Positions 34,276 to 42,638 of a stretch of 64,000 nucleotides of DNA are shown one piece after another. The translations under genes were made by a program, and so were the position numbers. Each line of letters opens with the position of its first letter. Within the stretch, counting starts at the first letter, position 1. The DNA is from Crenothrix sp043729335. Its GTDB lineage: Bacteria > Pseudomonadota > Gammaproteobacteria > Methylococcales > Methylomonadaceae. The notes beneath the pieces were generated by a model. It was not told the origin of the DNA. It saw nothing but the letters and a program-made list of their open reading frames with translations, and did no database searches. Location of the stretch: positions 1-64,000 of the forward strand of contig NZ_JAYTLQ010000013.1 in the NCBI RefSeq assembly GCF_043729335.1, written 5' to 3'.

Positions 34276-34611
34276 TTAGCTTTCGTACAAATCCCACAAA
34301 TTATTAAATAAAATACTTTCAAACTCTTCTCCCAAAGGCTCTTGGTTTATAAGAAATTTGGAATAAAATTCGCTGATAATTTGTTCAAAATTAGCATTTA
34401 CTATTTCATATTTAAAGTTACTTTTAGTAAAGCTATTATATTCACTGTAAGTTGAGTTACTGTTATCTGAAATATTATTTTCTTTTTTAAATTCTCTAGC
34501 TGAATTAGTTTTATTTTCTGAAATTGGCAATAACTGACAAGCTAATATACCCCACATTATGATGACAGAGCCAAATGTGCTTGATTGTTGGTTTAAGCTA
34601 AATTTATTCAT
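34276..34611 (-). CDS. Cassette protein 2: small single-span membrane protein
   Basis: A 111-residue protein of no recognised family. Residues ~13-30 (FGSVIIMWGILACQLLPI) form one membrane segment. The rest is polar, rich in Asn, Ser, Glu and Lys (ENNISDNSNSTYSEYNS), then an amphipathic end with ISEFYSKFL and NNLWDLYES. It overlaps the TIGR04255 gene by 8 bases and precedes cassette protein 3 by one base. Tight coupling and the membrane anchor suggest a small membrane partner of the other two. Confidence 0.65.
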   Translation of the reverse strand: MNKFSLNQQSSTFGSVIIMWGILACQLLPISENKTNSAREFKKENNISDNSNSTYSEYNSFTKSNFKYEIVNANFEQIISEFYSKFLINQEPLGEEFESILFNNLWDLYES

Positions 34612-35344
34612 AGGTTGGCTCCAATGAGTCGATAGTTTTTTGAGTTAAGCAGTCAAAAAACTTTGCTTTATTTAACTGCCTAGTGCTTTCTAAATTCTCA
34701 AATACTTTATCTAGCGGTTCATTGCTGATTACAACTATAGTGTCGATATCAACAACCACGCCCTTTTTGATAGAATGATCTGGCAATAATATCTCAGCAG
34801 ACGACATTACGCTGATTATGTTAATAAAGTTATCTTCATGAATCTCAACACGTAGCTGGAAAGCGTCTTTTGAAACCTTATGACTGGCTATTGCTATATC
34901 ACAATTAATTAGGGAGGCTTGTTCTTCGAGACTGTCAGCGGGAATAAGGTTTACATATTTAATAGAATAGCGTTCTATAGAATGGATGATATTTGTGCCT
35001 ATTAATATATCTACTACGTCTAGAATTGCCTTTTTAAATTCAACCCATCCTGGGTAATCAGGAGATTGACAACCAATAGAAATACTTTTATCACCAATAT
35101 TTATGTGAAATTGTTTCCAAATTAGCCTATATACGGGCGCAAATCTCAAATTAGGATCCGCTTCCCGTATTGCTGTAGGAATTTGCGCAGTAGAGAGCTG
35201 TTCGATGGATTTATTACCGTCAAGCTTACCGAATAATAAGCCAGGTAGAATAGTGGATGCAGATAAATCACATGTGAACCGCACCTCAAGTAATGCCTCA
35301 AGTAATGGTTCTTTATTAAGTTTTTTAGGAAGTCTTTTTTTCAT
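34604..35344 (-). CDS. Cassette protein 1: TIGR04255 family protein
   Basis: A 246-residue protein resembling the sporadically distributed TIGR04255 family: N-terminal LNKEPLLEALLEVRFT, a central SIERYSIKYVNLIPA, and a C-terminal DIDTIVV followed by KVFENLESTRQLNKAKFFDCLT. The family has no established function; its patchy distribution is typical of mobile or defence genes. It leads the three-gene AT-rich cassette and starts 95 bases after the ribBX stop. Cassette genes share the strand of the rib operon. Confidence 0.75.
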   Translation of the reverse strand: MKKRLPKKLNKEPLLEALLEVRFTCDLSASTILPGLLFGKLDGNKSIEQLSTAQIPTAIREADPNLRFAPVYRLIWKQFHINIGDKSISIGCQSPDYPGWVEFKKAILDVVDILIGTNIIHSIERYSIKYVNLIPADSLEEQASLINCDIAIASHKVSKDAFQLRVEIHEDNFINIISVMSSAEILLPDHSIKKGVVVDIDTIVVISNEPLDKVFENLESTRQLNKAKFFDCLTQKTIDSLEPTYE

Positions 35345-35408
35345 GTCTGGGTAAATTTTCTCTTGTCCTTTAACTTAAATTATAAGTTTACGTTAAAGTG
35401 AGAATTTC

Positions 35409-35445
35409 GGGTAAAAAATCTATAGTTTAGTGAATTTTTTTACCC
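35409..35445 (-). terminator. Inverted repeat at the ribBX stop codon
   Basis: Arms GGGTAAAAAA (35409-35418) and TTTTTTACCC (35436-35445) flank a 17-base loop. On the minus strand the hairpin overlaps the ribBX stop and precedes the TIGR04255 cassette. It is A/U-rich with only three G-C pairs, so it may be a weak terminator or an insertion boundary. Downstream 35346-35408 holds TATAAT-like sequence on the minus strand but no clear -35. Confidence 0.4.
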
Positions 35446-36543
35446 CACATGCTCGGCAACTTCCAGATCAAACCCAGATAGGCCGACGTATTTTTTTTGC
35501 GTACCTAAGACTTTCATTTTATGCACACCTAAATCGGCAAGTATTCTAGCACCGGTGCCGGTCATGCGCCCATCGGGAAGATCAGCAGCTGTTTTAGTAT
35601 TGATAACACCGTGATCTTCTAATTGGTAGCGATGGATTAATTCTATTAAAGCCTTATTACCATCCGCCTGCCGGATAATAACTAACACTCCGCGGCCTTC
35701 GGCGGCTATTTTCTGCATAGCCATACGCACAGAAATACTGCCATCACCTCGTTTGGAGGCAAACACATCATCCAGTAAATTGCGGGCGTGAACCCTGACT
35801 AAAACCGGTTCATCGCCAGAAACTATTCCCATCACCAGCGCCAGATGTAGATTATTGTCGTTTCTGTCCTGATAGGCATACAAGCGAAAATCGCCAAATT
35901 CGGTGGGGAAAATGCATTCACTAATGCGTTCCAGGGTGTTTTCATGTTGAATGCGGTAATGAATTAAATCGGCAATGGTACCGATTTTTAGATTGTGTTG
36001 CTGTGCGAAGATTTCCAGATCCGGCCGTCTGGCCATGGAGCCATCTTCATTAAGAATTTCAACAATCACTGCCGCAGGCTCAACACCCGCTAAACGGGCT
36101 AGATCACAACCGGCTTCAGTGTGGCCGGCGCGGTTTAAAACACCGCCGGATTTGGCCATTAGAGGGAAGATATGTCCCGGTTGTACCAGGTCATCGGCTT
36201 TGGCATCGGATGCCACGGCACATTGAATAGTGCGTGCGCGGTCAGCGGCAGAAATGCCGGTAGTAACGCCGGTGGCAGCTTCTATAGATACTGTAAAATT
36301 GGTGGAATGTGCGGTTTTATTTTCATTGGTCATTAACGGCAAACGCAGTTGATAGCAGCGTTCGGCAGTTAATGTTAAACAGATCAGCCCTCGTCCATAA
36401 CGTGCCATGAAATTAACGTCTTCGGGACGTGTGAAAGCGGCCGCCATAACCAGATCGCCTTCATTTTCGCGGTCTTCATCATCCATGATGATAACCATTT
36501 TACCTAGCCTTAAGTCTTCTATAATGTCTTCTATGCTATTCAC
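35440..36543 (-). CDS. ribB: 3,4-dihydroxy-2-butanone-4-phosphate synthase with degenerate GTP cyclohydrolase II domain (RibBX type)
   Basis: The N-terminal domain (residues 1-~200) makes the four-carbon riboflavin precursor from ribulose 5-phosphate; DDEDRENEGD (21-30) and the HTEAGCDLARLAG segment are intact. The C-terminal ~160 residues align with GTP cyclohydrolase II but lack its three zinc cysteines: the usual HSEC and CDCG segments read HARN and RGDG, and the RQEGRNIG loop reads RQADGNKA. GTP cyclohydrolase II activity is therefore unlikely, and a separate RibA should exist elsewhere. Similar RibBX fusions are known in Shewanella and other gammaproteobacteria. It overlaps the membrane-protein gene upstream by four bases. 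Confidence 0.92.
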   Translation of the reverse strand: MNSIEDIIEDLRLGKMVIIMDDEDRENEGDLVMAAAFTRPEDVNFMARYGRGLICLTLTAERCYQLRLPLMTNENKTAHSTNFTVSIEAATGVTTGISAADRARTIQCAVASDAKADDLVQPGHIFPLMAKSGGVLNRAGHTEAGCDLARLAGVEPAAVIVEILNEDGSMARRPDLEIFAQQHNLKIGTIADLIHYRIQHENTLERISECIFPTEFGDFRLYAYQDRNDNNLHLALVMGIVSGDEPVLVRVHARNLLDDVFASKRGDGSISVRMAMQKIAAEGRGVLVIIRQADGNKALIELIHRYQLEDHGVINTKTAADLPDGRMTGTGARILADLGVHKMKVLGTQKKYVGLSGFDLEVAEHVG

Positions 36544-37070
36544 GTATTGTTAAGCTCAGCCTTTTTAATAAAGTAACCGCGTTTTAATTCATTAAGATTT
36601 TTTAGAATATGCGCCGTTTTGTAGGAAAAACAGGTGTTAAATTCCAGACAAATAGTACCAGATTTTAAGAAATAAACCGAACCGTTACAGGGTATGGGCA
36701 ACTTATTTTTTTTGAATTTGTTGTAGTGGGTTTCAATAACGAGGATTTTTTTGCCGGTCTCACTGATGCTGAGGGTATTAATGGATTCCCAGCCGATAAA
36801 AACAAACTGTGAGCTGTCGTCCAGTTTTTTGTAATAAATGCCTTTTTTATCAGCACCAATAACAAAAGTCCCATGGCGATTTATGGCCCAAAAAGCCACT
36901 AAAGGTGCTGCCAATGCGATTATTAAAAAGGCCTGCAAAAACAAAGACAGATTGGTCATGCCAAACGGTAAGTTGAGCAATAACCACAAGTCGCCGCTGT
37001 AAAAGCAAGCTGAAAATAATAGTGGTAAAAATAGTATTTCTATAGGCTTATAAGCCATAAGAAAGGGCAT
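36540..37070 (-). CDS. Hypothetical inner-membrane protein between ribE and ribBX
   Basis: A 176-residue protein with two N-terminal membrane helices (IEILFLPLLFSACFY and FLQAFLIIALAAPLVAFWAI). A soluble C-terminal beta-rich domain follows, resembling the PH-like domains of small bacterial membrane proteins (TFVIGADKKGIYYKKL, FIGWESINTLSI). ATG 37070 is preferred because AAAGGAAC precedes it; starts up to 37151 are possible. The stop overlaps the ribBX start by four bases, so the two are coupled. No role in riboflavin synthesis is known, and this is not a standard member of the rib operon. Confidence 0.7.
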   Translation of the reverse strand: MPFLMAYKPIEILFLPLLFSACFYSGDLWLLLNLPFGMTNLSLFLQAFLIIALAAPLVAFWAINRHGTFVIGADKKGIYYKKLDDSSQFVFIGWESINTLSISETGKKILVIETHYNKFKKNKLPIPCNGSVYFLKSGTICLEFNTCFSYKTAHILKNLNELKRGYFIKKAELNNT

Positions 37071-37140
37071 GTTCCTTTCTTTTACGCCCCTTGCGGGCGT
37101 GGTGCGATGGTTAATCATAATGTTACTCAAGGGATACTCC

Positions 37141-37791
37141 TTAAAAACCACTCCTGCGCAATAACGCTTCCGTTATGTTATTGCTGTTTTTGGATGTCGT
37201 TTCGTTTTGCAGTAAGCGTTCCATATACCGCGCTAATAAATCTACTTCTAGGTTGACAGAGGTTCCGGTCGTGGCTTCATTTAATGTTGTTTTTTCAAGG
37301 GTGTGTGGGACTATATTGACGCCAAACATCGAGCCATTAACTTCGTTGACGGTAAGGCTAATGCCGTTGATGCAAATAGAGCCTTTTTCAGCAATGTATT
37401 TGGCCAGATCATCGGGCGTTTTGATTTTAAAGCGGATAGAGCGGGCATCGGTTTTTCTGTCAATAATAGTACCGATGCCGTCCACATGGCCACTGACGAT
37501 ATGACCGCCCATGCGCGTTGAAGGAGTAAGCGCCAGTTCAAGATTAACGCGACTGCCTTGGATGGCGTTAGCAAGCGTAGTGCGTGATAGCGTTTCATTG
37601 GAGACGTCCGCCCAAAAATAATGCTGTCCAAGCTCAACGGCTGTTAAACAAACGCCGTTTACCGCAATGCTATCGCCAAGCGCGCAGCCATCCAGGGACA
37701 AGCTACCCGTATCAATTTTTAAGCGATAATCGCCTTTATTAGGCTCGATTTGTGCTATTTTCCCAATGGCTAAGATGATGCCTGTAAACAT
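37141..37791 (-). CDS. ribE: Riboflavin synthase, alpha chain
   Basis: Riboflavin synthase dismutates two lumazines to riboflavin. The 216-residue protein has two tandem lumazine-binding barrels: MFTGIILAIGKI with AVNGVCLTAV, then GHIVSGHVDGIGT with CINGISLTVNEV. The C-terminal ~20 residues extend slightly past the usual end. It starts 13 bases after ribD and is part of the nrdR-ribD-ribE run. Confidence 0.95.
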   Translation of the reverse strand: MFTGIILAIGKIAQIEPNKGDYRLKIDTGSLSLDGCALGDSIAVNGVCLTAVELGQHYFWADVSNETLSRTTLANAIQGSRVNLELALTPSTRMGGHIVSGHVDGIGTIIDRKTDARSIRFKIKTPDDLAKYIAEKGSICINGISLTVNEVNGSMFGVNIVPHTLEKTTLNEATTGTSVNLEVDLLARYMERLLQNETTSKNSNNITEALLRRSGF

Positions 37792-37803
37792 GAATACCCT
37801 ATG

Positions 37804-38886
37804 TTATGTTGGAGTTAGCGTTAATCTTAAGTCAGGGCCAATAGACCTGACATCGTTCAGTTTGAATGTTTTTTTATCGGCCATACGGTGTAGGTTCGGC
37901 AGGGAAAATAATCCGCGACCTTGGTCGCCTAACACACAAGGTGCCATATAAATGATGTATTCGTCGATCAATTGCTCTGAAAGTAGCGCACCATTCAGGA
38001 TAGCCCCAGCTTCTATCAATAGGTTGTTGATTTGCTGGTCGGCCAAAAAAGCCATAACCGTTTGTAAATCAGGCTGAGCATTGATGTTGTCAAAATAAAA
38101 AACTTCAAATCCTGCTTTTTCCAAGGCCTGACGTTTAAGGTTATCCTGACTACAGGTCAAAATTAAACACCGGCCTGGCAAACTGGCTATTTGCGCGGTC
38201 ACTGGCATTCTGAGCTGTGAATCTAGCACCACTCTGATCGGTTGTTCAACATCAACATCAACACGCGCGTTAAGCGCCGGGTCATCGGCTAACACCGTAT
38301 TAATGCCAGTTAAAACTGCTGAGCTTTCTGCTCTAAGCCTGTGCGCATCACGTCGTGATTCCGCCGAGGTAATCCATTTACTTTCACCGGATGCCATAGC
38401 CGTGCGCCCATCCAGGCTCATGGCCAGTTTGCTGCGTACAAAGGGCTTGTGTTGAGTCATCCGGGTAATAAAGCCACGGTTTAACAGTTCGGCATCATGT
38501 TGCAACACGCCACAGATGACTTCAATACCTGCTGCCTGGAGCTTTTTAAGGCCTTGTCCTGCCACTAAAGGATTCGGATCTTGCATAGCGACAACAACGC
38601 GGCTTATACCCGCAGCAATTAACGCATCACAACACGGCGGTGTTCGGCCATAATGGCTGCACGGTTCCAGGGTGACGTACGCGGTAGCACCTTTGGCATC
38701 CTGGGTGTTTTTTAAGGCTTCAGCTTCTGCATGTGGAAAGCCCGCTTTAACATGCCAGCCTTCACCAATAATGGCGTTATTCTTGACTAAGACACAGCCC
38801 ACCCGTGGATTAGGATCGGTGCTATAAATTCCCTGTCTTGCCAGAACAAGCGCTCTTGCCATGTACAGGGCATCTTGTGCAGACAT
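37804..38886 (-). CDS. ribD: Bifunctional riboflavin deaminase/reductase
   Basis: RibD deaminates the pyrimidine intermediate (N-terminal domain) and reduces its ribosyl side chain with NADPH (C-terminal domain). The 360-residue protein has the zinc deaminase motifs HAEAEAL (~50) and TLEPCSHYGRTPPC (~72-85), then the reductase domain with KLAMSLDGRTA (~152) and LLIEAGAILNGALL (~275). It begins in a TAATG overlap with the nrdR stop, the usual gammaproteobacterial arrangement. Confidence 0.96.
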   Translation of the reverse strand: MSAQDALYMARALVLARQGIYSTDPNPRVGCVLVKNNAIIGEGWHVKAGFPHAEAEALKNTQDAKGATAYVTLEPCSHYGRTPPCCDALIAAGISRVVVAMQDPNPLVAGQGLKKLQAAGIEVICGVLQHDAELLNRGFITRMTQHKPFVRSKLAMSLDGRTAMASGESKWITSAESRRDAHRLRAESSAVLTGINTVLADDPALNARVDVDVEQPIRVVLDSQLRMPVTAQIASLPGRCLILTCSQDNLKRQALEKAGFEVFYFDNINAQPDLQTVMAFLADQQINNLLIEAGAILNGALLSEQLIDEYIIYMAPCVLGDQGRGLFSLPNLHRMADKKTFKLNDVRSIGPDLRLTLTPT

Positions 38887-39338
38887 TATTTTTTTTGTAA
38901 GTGTTCAATCATATCGGTAAATTCGCTGACATCCTGAAAACTACGGTACACAGACGCAAAGCGTACAAAGGCGACATGATCGAGACCGCTTAATTCTTTC
39001 ATGACTTTTTCACCTAATTCATGGGTTGAGATTTCTCTTTCACCACTGGCCATCAATTCTTTTTTAATGCGATTGACGGCATCTTCAATCGCATCGCTGT
39101 TGACAGGCCGTTTTTCCAAGGCCTTGAGCATACCGGAACGCAGTTTACTTTCGTTAAAATGCTCACGTATGCCTTCGCGTTTTACAACACGCGGTAAGGT
39201 TAATTCGGCGACTTCAAAGGTAGTAAAGCGCTCTTTGCAAACATTACACTCGCGACGCCTACGTACTTGGTCGCCTTCATTAGCCAGCCTGGAATCGAGT
39301 ACGCGCGTATCTTGTACACCGCAAAACGGACATCGCAT
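38886..39338 (-). CDS. nrdR: Transcriptional repressor NrdR
   Basis: NrdR represses ribonucleotide reductase genes in response to (d)ATP. The 150-residue protein has a zinc ribbon CPFCG...CNVCKERF (residues 3-38) with RRRRE between, then an ATP-cone domain (PRVVKREGIREHFNESKL). It heads the cluster; 39339-39527 upstream contains no gene and should hold its promoter. Confidence 0.96.
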   Translation of the reverse strand: MRCPFCGVQDTRVLDSRLANEGDQVRRRRECNVCKERFTTFEVAELTLPRVVKREGIREHFNESKLRSGMLKALEKRPVNSDAIEDAVNRIKKELMASGEREISTHELGEKVMKELSGLDHVAFVRFASVYRSFQDVSEFTDMIEHLQKK

Positions 39339-39527
39339 AAGTTACTGCACTACCACGTGCCAACCGTTATTTTTTAAATTAAGTAGGTGACCCAAGCAGG
39401 CCTTGTAAAGCATTTAAAATGCACTTCTTAAATAGTGTGGGGTTGAATATAACACAAATAATTTAAAATTCTACCAGATGAATAATGACCATCATGAGCG
39501 CCGTTAAGTACGGATTGCAAGTTCATG

Positions 39528-40001
39528 TTACAAGAGAAGATTGTCATTAATCGCAATAAAGCCGCTGGCTGCATTAATTAGAGAGGGCGCTGTGAGTAGT
39601 GGCACGCCATACACTTCAGTAGTCACGGCGTATGAAGTGCTGACTTTATCGAGCAGCATGTCGAAGTCGCCATCACCGGATAGCAGGATAATGCTATCGA
39701 CTTTAGGCGCATACTCAATGACATCTAAAGTAATCCCTACATCCCAATCGCCTTTGGCAGAGCCATCACTGCGCTGGATGTAGGGCTTTAGTTTAACGAC
39801 AAAACCAATGCTTCGAAGGATTTGTTGAAAGTTTTGTTGCTTGGGATCATTTTTGTCAATGGCGTACGCAAAGGCAGCAACGACTTTTCTGTTTTGGGTG
39901 GCCTGATTCCAGAACGCCTGGTAATTAAAATGCTTTTGATAGCATTGCTTTACCGTGTAGTAAATATTTTGTACATCAACAAAAATAGCGACCCGTTCCA
40001 T
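39528..40001 (-). CDS. NYN domain (LabA/DUF88-like) protein
   Basis: A 157-residue NYN-domain protein of the PIN-like nuclease fold. It has the expected acidic residues: IFVDVQNIYY (Asp9/Asn12), AFAYAIDKNDP, KGDWDVGITLDVIEY and ILLSGDGDFDMLLDKV. The family is predicted to be ribonucleases acting on RNA; the substrate is unknown. ATG 40001 gives the family's normal N-terminus, while longer readings upstream run into the ppnP gene. It is 19 bases after ppnP on the same strand. Confidence 0.85.
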   Translation of the reverse strand: MERVAIFVDVQNIYYTVKQCYQKHFNYQAFWNQATQNRKVVAAFAYAIDKNDPKQQNFQQILRSIGFVVKLKPYIQRSDGSAKGDWDVGITLDVIEYAPKVDSIILLSGDGDFDMLLDKVSTSYAVTTEVYGVPLLTAPSLINAASGFIAINDNLLL

Positions 40002-40020
40002 TAGCGTTCTGCAATGTGGC

Positions 40021-40335
40021 TTATTTGAGGAACGAACAGCAATAATCGGTAGGGGTTTTAATGTTAACCGTAAATTTTGCGTTGGCCGGTACTTCAAACG
40101 ATTGTCCACCAGTTATGGCTAACCAGTTTTCTGATCCGGGTAGCAGGACATCCAGATCACCGTCAATGATTTCCATGATTTCTGGATCAGCGGTATTAAA
40201 GGTATATTCGCCGGGTAACATGAAGCCCAAAGTTTTTACCGAACCATCGGCAAAATGAATAGTACGGCTGCTGACATTGCCGCCAAAATAAACATTAGCT
40301 TTTTTTACTACCGATACATTATTAAATTCTGACAT
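40021..40335 (-). CDS. ppnP: Pyrimidine/purine nucleoside phosphorylase PpnP
   Basis: PpnP (YaiE, DUF1255) splits nucleosides to free base and ribose 1-phosphate with broad specificity. The 104-residue single-cupin protein has the family pattern NVSVVKKANVYFGG, SRTIHFADG, TLGFMLPGEYTF and SFEVPANAKF, full length. The upstream ATTAGGAG (minus strand TAGGAG-like site absent; AATTAAAAG seen) gives no strong ribosome site. It likely forms a two-gene unit with the NYN gene. Confidence 0.92.
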   Translation of the reverse strand: MSEFNNVSVVKKANVYFGGNVSSRTIHFADGSVKTLGFMLPGEYTFNTADPEIMEIIDGDLDVLLPGSENWLAITGGQSFEVPANAKFTVNIKTPTDYCCSFLK

Positions 40336-40505
40336 TTTTTTCTTTTAATTAGGAGTTATAAAATTGCAGTGACTACTCAAAGCTTATAATTGAAACACAG
40401 ATTATGCCTATAAAAATAAAATCCATTCAATCTGAGCTTTAAGTTGCGAGATAATGATAGCAGATTAGCCCTGTAAAATGCGTGGCTTTATAAGAGACAA
40501 TTTTC

Positions 40506-42119
40506 ATGACAATGCAGCTCAAAACAACTCGGCAACCCAGCCCTGCTGATATGCAGGCAGTGGAGCAACTTTTCCAAACTGGCCAATTTTCTAAAGCAGA
40601 AGCTAAAGCTAAAGCGTTACTGGCGGCATCTCCTAAAATGCTGGCTTTGTATAATTTTCTAGGTTTAAGTCAGCAGGCACAAGGTAAATACCGTGAGGCC
40701 GTGGCCAGTTTTCGCAAGATGGTGGCGTTGGAACCCCGCATTGCTGAAATCCATTTTAACCTAGGCGTAATCCTGGCGCAGCTGGGCGATTCGAATGAGG
40801 CTATCGCCAGTTATCGTAAAGCCGTGCAGATGAAGCCTAACTTTACGGTGGCGCATTTTAATCTGGCTATTTTGTTACAGGCGCGAAATCAATTAAAAGA
40901 TGCCGATGGCCATTACCGTAAAGCCATTGCTATGGAGCCTGGATTTGTTGAAGCTTTGGCTAATTTGGGTACGGTGTTGCAGCAAGGCGGCCAATTAGAA
41001 GAGGCCGAGCAATGTTACCGTAAGGCTTTGGCGTTACGCGCGGATGCGCGGGGTTATTTTAATCTGGGCACTACTTTGTACGATCAGGGTAAGCACGATG
41101 CGGCTATTTCGGCGTTTCGGGAGGCTGTTCAACTCGATGCACAGTTTGCCGATGCCTGGAACAGTCTGGGTGAAACTTTGCGTGATCGCGGGGCAATGGA
41201 TGACGCTATCCGGTGTTATGAACAGGCGCTGGCGGTGCAGCCTAATCATGGCCGTGCCCAATACAATTTAGGTGAATATTTCTGTCTAATAAATCGTTTG
41301 CAGGATGCCATTGCCTACTTTGAAAATTCCGATTTTGCCGATGCCAAGGAACGAGCTTTACAGTGTTATTATAAAACTCGGCAATTTGAGGTGTTTAAGC
41401 ACAAATTCGACCAGTTCACCGCAAACAATCGGCATACCTCAGTTTTGCTGGGTACGTTATCTACGCATTATGCGACTAATTTTGGGGTGGGAAATACCTA
41501 TAACTTCTGCAAAAACCCTATGGATTATGTGTTGCAGTCGCGTATTGATGAGCTGATTGCACCCGATAGCCACTTCTTAGCGGAACTATTACATAATATT
41601 CAACATCTGGCGATTGCTGAACGTAAGCAGGGACGTTTGTATTATGGCATGCAATCTGCCGGAAATTTGTTGATGCGTACCGAAGCTTCCTTTCAAAAAC
41701 TGGCCGCGATTATTCGTAATAAGGTGCTGGCGTATCGGCAACACTTTGCTGACAGCGACTGGGAGCTTATTTTGAGCTTCCCGCGCGACATTGAATTTGC
41801 CAGCTCCTGGTATTTACGCATGAAGCAAGGCGGGTATTTGACCTCTCATATCCATGAAGAAGGCTGGATCAGTGGCTGTATTTACTTAAAGTTACCTGAA
41901 AAAAACACTACACACGAAGGCAGTTTTGCCTACAGTACCGATGGCGATGATTACCCGCGCTTACACGATAATTTCCCCAGCCGGATTGTCGATATACAGG
42001 TGGGTGATTTGGTGTTGTTTCCTTCATCCTTGTTTCATCGCACCGTGCCGTTTCATGCTGACCAGGAACGGGTTTGTGTGGCGTTTGATGTTAAGCCTGC
42101 GCTGGGTTTTAAAAACTAA
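40506..42119 (+). CDS. TPR protein with C-terminal putative 2-oxoglutarate/Fe(II) oxygenase
   Basis: A 537-residue protein. Residues ~15-300 are about eight TPR repeats of 34 residues (e.g. FHFNLGVILAQLGDSNEAI-type units with YRKA). Residues ~400-535 resemble a double-stranded beta-helix oxygenase of the TIGR02466 kind: HIHEEGWISGCIYL (His450-x-Glu452 as candidate iron ligands), then SLFHRTVPF (His511) and an Arg in ERVCVAFD for 2-oxoglutarate. The substrate is unknown; TPR-fused oxygenases may hydroxylate proteins. No signal peptide is visible, and it is monocistronic. Confidence 0.82.
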   Translation: MTMQLKTTRQPSPADMQAVEQLFQTGQFSKAEAKAKALLAASPKMLALYNFLGLSQQAQGKYREAVASFRKMVALEPRIAEIHFNLGVILAQLGDSNEAIASYRKAVQMKPNFTVAHFNLAILLQARNQLKDADGHYRKAIAMEPGFVEALANLGTVLQQGGQLEEAEQCYRKALALRADARGYFNLGTTLYDQGKHDAAISAFREAVQLDAQFADAWNSLGETLRDRGAMDDAIRCYEQALAVQPNHGRAQYNLGEYFCLINRLQDAIAYFENSDFADAKERALQCYYKTRQFEVFKHKFDQFTANNRHTSVLLGTLSTHYATNFGVGNTYNFCKNPMDYVLQSRIDELIAPDSHFLAELLHNIQHLAIAERKQGRLYYGMQSAGNLLMRTEASFQKLAAIIRNKVLAYRQHFADSDWELILSFPRDIEFASSWYLRMKQGGYLTSHIHEEGWISGCIYLKLPEKNTTHEGSFAYSTDGDDYPRLHDNFPSRIVDIQVGDLVLFPSSLFHRTVPFHADQERVCVAFDVKPALGFKN

Positions 42120-42178
42120 CACGATGATATATCTGCTTTTTTGTTAGCAAGCCATAACTCATAATCTTGGAAAATCAT

Positions 42179-42625
42179 ATGTACAAACCTGTTACGCCAT
42201 TACTTGCCGCCGACACCATTATCGAGTTAATCGATTATCCTGGTCGCCCCATTGTGTTGATTGAACGGGCGAACCCGCCGTATGGCTGGGCGATTCCTGG
42301 CGGCTTTGTTGATGTCGGTGAGAGAATTGAACAGGCAGCGGTACGTGAAGCGCAAGAAGAAGTCGGGCTAAATGTTAAGCTGATTGTTTTGCTTGGACTT
42401 TATTCCGACCCTGCCCGTGACACCCGTGGCCATACCGTTACCGCTGTTTATGTTGTCGAAGCGTCAGGCACACCGGTGGCTGCCGATGATGCCAAAAATT
42501 GCCGGATTTTTAATTTGGATGAATTACCCGACAAATTGGCATTTGATCACGGGCTAGTGCTTAGTCATTACAAAACATTTCGAGAGACGGGGCAGGTGAC
42601 ACCGTTCCCTGAAAATCTTGTTTAG
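42179..42625 (+). CDS. Nudix hydrolase
   Basis: A 148-residue Nudix hydrolase with the complete box GGFVDVGERIEQAAVREAQEEVG (G-x5-E-x7-REUXEEXGU pattern, ~residues 41-63). Substrate cannot be named; the RANPPYGWAIPGG lead-in and short length suggest an ADP-ribose- or nucleotide-type pyrophosphatase. ATG 42179 follows GGAAAATCAT; a TTG at 42167 is less likely. It ends 13 bases before the convergent vapC. Confidence 0.85.
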   Translation: MYKPVTPLLAADTIIELIDYPGRPIVLIERANPPYGWAIPGGFVDVGERIEQAAVREAQEEVGLNVKLIVLLGLYSDPARDTRGHTVTAVYVVEASGTPVAADDAKNCRIFNLDELPDKLAFDHGLVLSHYKTFRETGQVTPFPENLV

Positions 42626-42638
42626 CGGTGATGTACAT

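Noticed and set aside
37311..37637. Open frames inside ribE on alternative frames
   Set aside because: Shadows of ribE, which is full length and clearly conserved.
35440..39338. FMN riboswitch for the riboflavin genes
   Set aside because: No RFN-element pattern was recognised upstream of ribD, ribE, ribBX or ribH; spacers there are too short except before nrdR and the cassette.
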